A DNA stretch of 64,000 bases from Cudoniella acicularis. Lineage: Eukaryota > Ascomycota > Leotiomycetes > Helotiales > Helotiaceae. Positions 56,405 to 64,000 of the stretch are shown here, one piece after another (position 1 is the first letter of the stretch; every line of letters starts with the position of its first letter). Below the pieces are notes generated by a model. It ran no database searches and was not told the DNA's origin. It saw only the letters and a program-made list of their open reading frames with translations. Location: positions 1-64,000 of the forward strand of contig JAAMPI010000049.1 of the NCBI GenBank assembly GCA_013054445.1. The letters run 5' to 3'. Position numbers and translations under genes: made by a program.

Positions 56405-58388
56405 TTATTTCGGCTCCGATTGGTCGAGGGACATATACGCCTTCTGTAAGGCCTTTTTCTCTCGACCGTCTTCCTCAAGAACGGCAACCCAATCTCGGAG
56501 TTGGATGCCTTTGCCTTTGTCCTGGTCTTCTCGCCACTGTCCCAAACGTCGTACGGGTTCAGCGGTGAGCTTCTCGGGTGCGGGGGGACCTGTGTTACCA
56601 GGAGTTCCTGGAAGTCCTTGGGTCATTATGCGACCTGGTGTACTCGCACCACTTCCAGATCCGCCGCCACCCCCCATCATCCAGCTATACTTTTTCTTTT
56701 TGCCAAACAGACCTCCACCTCCTCCTAAGAAGGCAGCGGTTGTGTTATTGGCAGCGGCGTGACTCATAGCTTCGTTCATCTTCGATTGAGCCTTTTTACT
56801 TTGCTCCTTCTTTGTTGGAGCTTTCTCAGAGATCTCTGGTGCGACCGAACCTGGAGTTCCAGGTGCAACTGAGCTTTGCCGTCCAGGAACATCGCCTGAG
56901 ATGCGAGCTGCCCGCTTACGAAGCCGTGCTTCTTCAAAGTCACGCTCTTTTACAGCTTTGGCTCGAAGAGCAATGACCACATCGTTTGCAGGAGATTTTT
57001 GGTTCTCTACTGGAGTCTTTGCGCCATCTGAAACAGGAGTCGGCATCTTATTTGCAGCTGAGAAAGAGCCTATGCAAAGTTAGTAATACGAAATGAAAAT
57101 TTGAAAAGAGACGTGTACGCTTTAAGGGGTTCGAGTGTGGGCTCACTGCACTCTCCCATCCAGCTCGAGGACCATCATCAGCTATCAAACTTGTTCCAGA
57201 AGCAGGAACTGGAGCAACCCCAGCATCAGTCCATTCTCCAGGTATTAGACCATGAGATCCAGTTTGTCTTCCTTTAGCCAGCTTCACAGCATCTTCAAGT
57301 AAAGTTCGTAAGCGAAACTTCGTAGCTAAGGACAACAGAGCAATTTGATCCGCAAGTGGCGTGTCCGCCGGAAGAAATGTGCCTGTCGTAGTCGTGATGG
57401 CGCCCTTTGGGCCTATTGCTGATTGAACCCGAACACTAGAATTTGCAAAGTCTTTTGGTAGAGTGAACAAGCCCATACCACCATTCTCGCCTGTCATGAG
57501 TCCAAGTCCATGTTCCGAAGCAATTTTGGCCGCTCTTGCTTGTGTATAATGGATGTTAGCGAAAGCGTTATTCAACTCAAGTTGTCTCGAAGAAGCGAGT
57601 TTTCGAGCAGAATCGTGCCATGCTTTGTCGGCTACCTTCTGGTGGAACTCGTCTTGTGACCTCGAATGTCCGCCTTCAGCAGCTGCATTTGCTGGGCCTG
57701 CACCATAGAACGAGCCTTCGTCACCTGGAGGGAACTGAGAGAAGCTATGTCCAGGCCCAGAGTATTGAGTATTGAAGGATGTATTAAATAAATACTGCTC
57801 TTCTTCTTTAAGGTCGATTCCAGTTCCAGCTAATACGTCTGCGGCATCCATTCCATCTTCCCTACTTTTCTCCGCTGGTTTTAGGGGTGGGCCCATCATG
57901 CCAGTGGCTTGTGATTGGGGCGGTGGCTGCTGTTGCTGCGGCGCCATAGCATATGCATTATAATTGGGAGGAATGGGATTTTGGTTCGTGTTCGGGCTCT
58001 GGCTCTGGCTCGGGAAGGTGAGAGGGCTTTGGTGTTGTGGAGAGTTCTGGTATTGCGCCATTTGGTTGTTAGGCTGTGACTGCGGAAGGCTAAGGGCGGG
58101 TGTTGTGCTTCCATTTGAATAGGGAGTATTGTAAACATTTGGTGGCAGTTGAACATTTGCAAAGTGAGGAGACGCACTCGCAGACTGCTGGCCCGTTGCG
58201 CCAGGACTCATGGTGTAGGGTGACTGAACATAAGGTGAACCTGGCTGTGAAGAGGGATTCGGAGAGAGACGTGCTCGTTTTGCTTGAGGATAGGGAAACT
58301 GAGACTGTTGTGGTCCAGGAGACGTTGCGCTCTGTGGCGGAGAAAAGGGCCTTTGAGGCATCGGATACTGCTGCTGTGGTTGCGCCAT
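56405..58388 (-). CDS. taf4: TFIID subunit TAF4
   Basis: Two exons (57119-58388, 56405-57069), 49-nt intron with a TACTAAC branch; 644 residues. The frame is open upstream, but ATG 58388 (MAQPQQQYPMPQ) is the first. The first 180 residues are Gln/Pro/Ser-rich and disordered. From about 190 the TAF4 domain begins: DAADVLAGTGIDLKEEEQYLF, then KVADKAWHDSARKLASSRQ and LSLATKFRLRTLLEDAVKLA. It continues across the splice (NPLKRSFSAANKMP) to AKAVKERDFEEARLRKRAA, and ends with QLRDWVAVLEEDGREKKALQKAY. TAF4 pairs with TAF12 by a histone-like fold and stabilises TFIID at RNA polymerase II promoters. Divergent from ysh1. Confidence 0.9.
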
Positions 58389-58885
58389 TGTTACTGGCTT
58401 TGATGGGTCTTCCTCTCCAGTCTCCAGAATCAAATTCCTTATTCACAATCCTCACAAGGCAGGCGCAAAGCCCACCGTCCTCCAGGAACTTCGACCCATG
58501 CGCAGTCTGTAGCTATCGATGACGACAGAGGAATCGCGCCTGTCCTAGATAATTCGAGATATTGCTCGGATGGTCAACGGTTGCGCTGGTGGGAAATTTG
58601 GCCATGGCATTGTAGAGAGAGAAGTTGGCCTGTCTTCGCGGAGTCGCGATCCGCTTAGCGTTATTGGCACGTGACCGTGACAGGCATTATCTCCAAAGGT
58701 TGACAATGAATCGCGTTCAAGAGCTTCGCAACTCTGAATCTGTCACCCCAACATTTGTTCCTGGCGCACTTCAAGAAGCTTGGTACGGAATTGGCGGACA
58801 GACATGAAAATCTTCTGATTACCATTCGCTGCGTTTGGCAAGGAAATTCTATTACCATACACCATTCAAGCCAAAACATCGCAGG
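58389..58885. promoter_or_regulatory. Divergent promoter of taf4 and ysh1
   Basis: 497 bp between the two start codons. A GCACGTGACC E-box-like site lies at about 58668-58677. No function shown. Confidence 0.3.
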
Positions 58886-61798
58886 ATGGCCTCGAAACGC
58901 AAAGCAGCCGCTATGGCTCCGGCGCCTGAAGAGCCCGTCGACCCAGCGGACGAGTTGATGTTTCTATGTCTAGGAGGAGGCAACGAGGTTGGCAGATCCT
59001 GCCATATCATCCAGTACAAGGGCAAAACCGTTATGGTGAGTAGCGCTCCCTTTCTAAAGAAATTCATCCGCTAACAATCCCCAGCTTGATGCAGGTATGC
59101 ATGCTGGTTACGATGGCTTAGCAGCTCTTCCTTTTTATGACGACTTTGACCTAAGTACTGTCGATGTACTTCTAATCAGCCAGTAAGCGAATCTCCTTTT
59201 GTTCAGCGTGGAGTGGAGGAAAGGGCATGGACAAGATACCATAAATTTGTTTGGTTGGTGGGCATCTCTCTTGCTAGATGCCCGATCCATGCTTTACGGT
59301 CTATCATGTATACAAGAATCAATACAAATCTTTTACCGGAGAGGCTGCATGTCTTGATTCTGTGAAGATGACCTGCATTTGAGTATACAGAATTGTACAT
59401 ATCTCGCCCTGCCTTTCCGTCATCATCCACCACCTCCTTACCCATAGCATACGTGGAGGATTCAGGCTAACCTTCCAAGTTTTCACATCGACCATGCGGC
59501 TTCACTTCCATACGTATTGGCGAAGACGAACTTCAAGGGCCGAGTTTTCATGACGCATCCGACAAAAGCTATCTACAAATGGCTTGTACTTGATAGTATC
59601 AGAGTCGGGGGAGCGTCTTCGACGACTCAGCCTGTCTACACTGAAGCAGATCATCTATCAACCTTTCCTCAAATTGAAGCCATCGACTACCATACCACCC
59701 ACACTATATCCTCTATTCGAATTACACCATATCCGGCTGGCCACGTCCTTGGTGCTGCAATGTTCTTGATTGAGATCGCTGGTCTCAAGATATTTTTCAC
59801 CGGAGACTATTCTCGAGAGGACGATCGCCATCTTGTGTCTGCCGAAGTACCAAAAGGGGTTAAAATAGATGTTCTGATCACTGAGTCAACTTACGGGATT
59901 GCTTCGCATATACCACGCCTGGAACGAGAACAAGCACTTATGAAGGCTATCACTGGCATAATAAACCGAGGAGGCCGGGTCTTGATGCCGGTATTTGCCT
60001 TGGGACGAGCACAAGAACTTCTATTAATTTTAGACGATTATTGGAGTCGTCACGAAGCTTACCAGAAGGTTCCTATTTACTATGCATGCAATTTGGCACG
60101 TAAATGTATGCTTGTATATCAAACATATATTGGAGCCATGAATGATAACATAAAGCGGCTCTTCCGAGAGGGAATGGCAGAAGCGGAGGCTTCGAAAGAT
60201 ACTGCTGGGAAAAGAGGCCCTTGGGACTTTAAATATATTCGCTCTTTGAGAAGTCTAGATCGGTTTGACGATGTTGGAAGCTGTGTCATGCTTGCCAGTC
60301 CTGGTATGCTACAAAATGGCTTGAGCAGAGAATTACTCGAGCGATGGGCCCCGAGTGACAAGAATGGAGTCATTATCACTGGTTATAGTGTCGAGGGCAC
60401 GATGGCAAAGCAAATCGTACAAGAGCCGGATCAAATCCAAGTTATCATGTCGCGCAATACTGGGGGAGCAAGACGGGGACCTGGTTCTGGTGATGGCGAC
60501 AAAATAATGATTCCTAGACGTTGCAGCATTCAAGAATATTCTTTCGCTGCTCATGTTGATGGCGTGGAGAATCGAGAGTTTATTGAAGAGGTGGCTGCAC
60601 CTGTAGTGGTAGGTCTTCAAATCTCCGTTGTTTTTGAAGTACTAATGAGTGGCAGATTCTGGTCCATGGCGAGCAACACAACATGATGCGATTAAAGTCA
60701 AAGTTACTCTCTCTCAATGCAGACAAGACCACCAAGGTCAAAGTGTTCAGTCCACGTAATTGTGAGGAACTTCGGATCCCATTTAAGGCAGATAAGGTTG
60801 CCAAAGTTGTTGGAAAATTGGCCAATATGCCTCCCCCTTCTCTGAATTCGGACGGGAACCACTCTCAACTCATCACCGGTGTCTTGGTCCAGAACGATTT
60901 CAAGATGTCTTTAATGGCTCCTGAAGATTTGAGGGAATATGCAGGATTGACAACTACCACAATCACCTGTAAACAGCGCATGACGCTCAGTGCTGCTGGT
61001 ATTGAACTGATCAAATGGGCTCTAGAAGGCACTTTTGGGAGCATCGAAGAGCTGCCGGAAAGCAAACCAAAAATGGGTACGAATGGTGACACGCATATGA
61101 ATGGGTCTTCAGAAGAGGCTGATGAGGAAATCTCGAGTCAATCGACCGCTTACTTGGTGATGGGCTGTGTTACCGTCCGTCACCGAAATAACGGAGAGGT
61201 TGAACTGGAATGGGAAGGCAACATGCTTAATGATGGCATTGCCGACGCAATTATGGCAGTCTTGTTCTCGGTAGAAAGCAGTCCTGCAGCAGTAAAACGT
61301 TCGTACATTTCCCAAAATTCTCTATCGATGCTGATTAAATATTTCTTAGAATCTTCAAGCAAGCATTCTCACTCACATGCGCTCCCAACTCGAAATCCCC
61401 ATGCGAACCTATCGCCAAATGAAAGATTAGAACGACTCTTCTTGTTCCTAGAGGCACAATTTGGCGCTGACAGTCTCACACCAATTCCGATTCCAAAAAT
61501 AAATCCAAAGCGTACCCAGCTTGCTCCTGGCTCGCCGATGACCCTAAAAGACGAAGAGGCTACACCAGAAGGCTCGGAAGACGGTGATCGAGAACTGGAG
61601 GCTCTTCAAAAGGAGGAAATCGAACGCCTACACAAAGTTGGTATTCCTGTACCAGGAGTGGAGGTCAAGGTCGACAAGATGATTGCCCAGGTATGGCTTG
61701 AGGATCTAGAAGTTGAATGTGCAAATAGGGTTTTTGGGGACAGGGTACGTGCTGTGGTGGAGCGAGCCGTTGAAGTTACGGCGCCTTTGTGGGCTTGA
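58886..61798 (+). CDS. ysh1: Endoribonuclease YSH1 (CPSF73), pre-mRNA 3'-end cleavage
   Basis: Four exons (58886-59035, 59085-59182, 59480-60608, 60656-61798), introns 49, 297 and 47 nt; 839 residues. The metallo-beta-lactamase core begins [17 protein letters not shown] and [11 protein letters not shown]. The zinc motif His83-x-His85-x-Asp87-His88 is split by the long second intron (ISH joined to [12 protein letters not shown]). Further catalytic motifs are [44 protein letters not shown] and [14 protein letters not shown] (beta-CASP His). The C-terminal domain contains [20 protein letters not shown] and ends VEVTAPLWA. Ysh1 is the nuclease of the cleavage and polyadenylation factor. Length and motif order are normal. 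Interestingly, SWD2, another CPF-linked subunit in yeast, lies 23 kb away. Confidence 0.96.
59261..59284 (+). other. Perfect 8-bp hairpin in the long ysh1 intron
   Basis: gggcatct and agatgccc form a perfect stem around an 8-nt loop, inside a 297-nt intron that is five to six times longer than typical for the window. A structured or host-RNA role is unproven. Confidence 0.4.
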
Positions 61799-62386
61799 AC
61801 AATGAAAATGGAGAAATGCATTGGGAATGACTAGGTATCTCATTTGATCCATATGAGCTTCATCGGGGTAATGGCGTTATTATGGGCTAGATACGGACAA
61901 GTCTTCTCATGGCCTCGAAAATAAGGATATCATAAGGTGGGAGGGATTGTATTGATTATTGCAGCAGAGGGTAATTTTACCTCATTTGTCTAATTATGCC
62001 AAGAAACTCCAAAGCCCCTTTCATCTCATGGAAATACAAGGTTTTCACCGCCTCCATTTCCAACTCACCGTTATCATCCTAAATTCCAGGCATCTTCCCC
62101 GTTGATGTTTCCAGTTGGTCGCCAACCAGCGAACAACGCGCTTCCCGCCCCTTGGCCTAGCCGAGCCAGCCACCATATGCCCCCGCATTGCGGTAGTGCC
62201 CTTTCTGCAGCCGCCTGACGTCGCATACCCATTCACCCTTATAGCACCTCATTCTCATTTAGCATAAAGCATCCTACTTTATTTATTCTCATAAAAAAGA
62301 CCAAGCTGCACCTGGTCTCACTCGATCCTAAATCTAATTCTTCAGAACTACTTCATCTTTTAAACCCTGCAACAAAGGAATCCAAA
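61799..62386. other. Spacer downstream of ysh1
   Basis: 588 bp. A short minus frame (62045-62236) has no features. Nothing else recognised. Confidence 0.5.
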
Positions 62387-63168
62387 ATGCCATTCTCTCC
62401 TTCTCTCCAGCAATCTCGCGTGAGGATTTGCGTTCTTGCAGCGCTGAGCATCACGATATTGCTCTGGACGGTGGTGCATTTGCGGCACTTTATTCCGAGA
62501 GTTCATGGCCTGAGGGGGGCTGGGGCAGGATGCGATTCGTTTTATGTTAGTGATCTGGTGGGGTGTGCTGGAAATGCCACTGGGGCTGTCAAGGGAGAAC
62601 ATCAGAGAGGGTGGAAGCAATGGCTATGAATTGGGGGACAGTCAATTTTCGATACGGATTCGGGGAAAGAAGTTCGTCAAAGTGAGAACTCGAAGTGGAG
62701 TCTCCATTGGAAACCAGTGGGTATCTCCGGGGAGCGGGAGGGGGGAAAGCACGACACGATATTGTCGGCGTTACAGCTTTCGCCAAAATCGAGTAAATCC
62801 CTGAGATTGTGGTGATTTCAGCCGCGAGGGTGGAACGCCTATGAGACTCCGGGTGATGGTGTTGACACCAACAGCTCGGCCTTTCGTGGCGCTAGGCCCA
62901 CAACTGTTTCATGAAGCAACAGCCTTCGCGAAGCCAGAAGCAGTGAGTTATTACAACATAAAATCATTACTTAAATGTTTTTTTGACAGAGCCTGCAGAT
63001 TCGGGAAAGGGTCTGGTCATGTCTTGGTGGCAAAAGGGGATAGGTTTTCGGGAAAATAACAACAGTCTGCTTGCGGCGGTAATTTCTGGACATTCACATT
63101 GTACGTTTTTGGATGTAAACCATCAAATTTTAATAGAAATTGGCCAATTCAGTTGTAATAAAGTTTAA
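62387..63168 (+). pseudogene. Unidentified coding-like stretch, probably a disrupted type II membrane protein gene
   Basis: ATG 62387 opens an 80-codon frame with one hydrophobic helix (VRICVLAALSITILLWTVV) after a short basic head, then CDSFYVSDLVGCAGNATG and WKQWL before TGA at 62627. Coding-like sequence continues in the same frame past the stop (SIFDTDSGKEVRQSENSKW, LHWKPVGISGERE). Further pieces follow in other frames: DIVGVTAFAKIE and IPEIVVISAARVERL, then LTPTARPFVALGPQLFHEA. After a possible intron from about 62944 comes SGKGLVMSWWQKGIGF. The order suggests one gene with stops and frame changes. The family is not identified; a Golgi glycosyltransferase-like topology is a guess. An alternative is a short real gene plus chance frames. 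Confidence 0.35.
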
Positions 63169-63293
63169 AGATGTCTGCTGTTGTGAGTAACTCTCCTCCT
63201 TCTTTCCACATAAATGCAGAAGAGTGGGAAAAGCGGCTCAAAAAAGGGGCCAGATGCTATGGGTTTTCTCTTGTCCTTTGGATCCCTCTTCTT

Positions 63294-63616
63294 TTGTGAG
63301 TATCTCTCTAACTGAGTACCCCTCCTTGTGGAAATATTTATTCTATTGTGAGTATCTATCCGCTTCGCCATCTGCCCTTCTGAGAATGTCTATTGTGTCG
63401 TGAGTATCTCTTCATTTGAATATCTCCCCTTATGTGACTGTTTATTCTATTGTGGGCATCTCTCCAATTAGGTATGTCTCTTTTTATGAATATCTATCCT
63501 GCTGTGAGTATCTCTCCACTTGAACGCCCCTCTTATAGGAATGTCTATCCTGTTGCAGGCATCTTTGAATATCTCCCCTTGTGTGAGTATTTACCCTGTT
63601 GTGAGTATCTCTCCCA
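63294..63616 (+). repeat. 52-bp minisatellite, about six degenerate copies
   Basis: Units start with ttgtgagtatctctcc and recur at 52-nt steps (63294, 63346, 63398, 63450, 63502, then shorter units near 63553 and 63599). Each unit looks built of three 17-18 bp sub-units (gagtatctctccacttg / gaatatctccccttgtg / gagtatttatcctgtt). One further related start occurs at 63181. Confidence 0.75.
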
Positions 63617-63823
63617 CACATAAATTAAATAGAGCAACTTGATTAGTTCTAGAATGCGCAAATGGGTTTGAATTTATTTATTGATTGGTTTCCATACGAG
63701 TTCCTTCAGAATTATGGTAGGAAACTCTCCCGGTGAGTGGGGATATTCATGCATGCCACAGTAATCCAACAATCTTTTCCGGGAATTCCACTTGTCGAAA
63801 TATCCAGCTCCAAGCCTCGGAAT

Positions 63824-63921
63824 CTAGTAATTAACAACCTTGCATGAGAACCAGTACTGGAAGACCTGTGATAAGAAAATGCCGGCAGATGCCAGCATGA
63901 GGAGGTAGGTCACGAGGATAC
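63824..63921 (-). CDS. Possible last exon of a membrane protein gene leaving the window
   Basis: Read on the minus strand, a tgctaac branch site and cgaag acceptor precede a frame reading ILVTYLLMLASAGIFLSQ, then VFQYWFSCKVVNY and TAG. The hydrophobic stretch fits a terminal transmembrane helix. The rest would lie partly in an intron and beyond base 64000, so identity cannot be judged. Confidence 0.3.
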
Positions 63922-64000
63922 CTTCGAAAAGTTAGCATTGTATTTTTTCCACTAAGGGTGGTAGGAGGAAGCATCCTCCTAACCACTTAGACTCGGAACT

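Noticed and set aside
59203..59445. 80-codon minus-strand frame inside the ysh1 intron as a nested gene
   Set aside because: No recognisable domain, and its initiation and composition look like chance within an intron.

Overview
The window is nuclear DNA of a filamentous ascomycete (Pezizomycotina). The genes have short GT-AG introns, mostly 46-62 nt, often with a CTAAC-type branch site. The gene content includes 2EXR and F-box families, a fungal-rhodopsin-like membrane protein, a Zn2Cys6 regulator and DUF7702. A placement in Leotiomycetes is my guess from gene flavour, not shown by the sequence.

Layout. 0-13.3 kb is an accessory, gene-poor zone. It holds two intact 2EXR genes (56-898, 11225-12043), two broken 2EXR copies (7793-8497, 12162-13229), an Art1-like arrestin and a 7-TM protein. 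14.2-16.8 kb is a divergent two-gene unit for thymine salvage: uracil-5-carboxylate decarboxylase and thymine dioxygenase share a 402-bp promoter with GATA-type motifs. 16.9-44.5 kb is a dense housekeeping block: a Mei4-like meiotic recombination protein, a Cwf23-like DnaJ protein, IBA57, DCP2, a DUF4112 protein, ribonucleotide reductase small subunit, SRP21, a broken F-box-like gene, a DUF1308 protein, SWD2, an OAC1-type carrier, CTU2, PTM1 and an NRAMP metal transporter. 44.5-51.1 kb is an AT-rich, nearly gene-free stretch with microsatellites and a decayed F-box gene. 51.1-64 kb has a DUF7702 protein, a Zn2Cys6 regulator, TAF4, YSH1, an unresolved coding-like stretch, a 52-bp minisatellite and perhaps the last exon of a gene running off the window.

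How the genes work together. The clearest functional unit is the thymine pair: thymine is oxidised stepwise to 5-carboxyuracil and then decarboxylated to uracil. Several neighbours serve mRNA and chromatin (TAF4, YSH1, SWD2, DCP2, the DnaJ splicing factor), but their scattered orientation does not suggest an operon-like unit.

Quality caveat. Four conserved genes (iba57, dcp2, rnr2, ptm1) each carry one extra base that breaks an otherwise perfect reading frame, three of them at homopolymers. This looks more like sequence error than biology. The 2EXR and F-box pseudogenes are different: they carry in-frame nonsense substitutions, several compatible with C-to-T change (RIP-like), plus other lesions. 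All splice sites below were placed by eye from frame, consensus and family resemblance.
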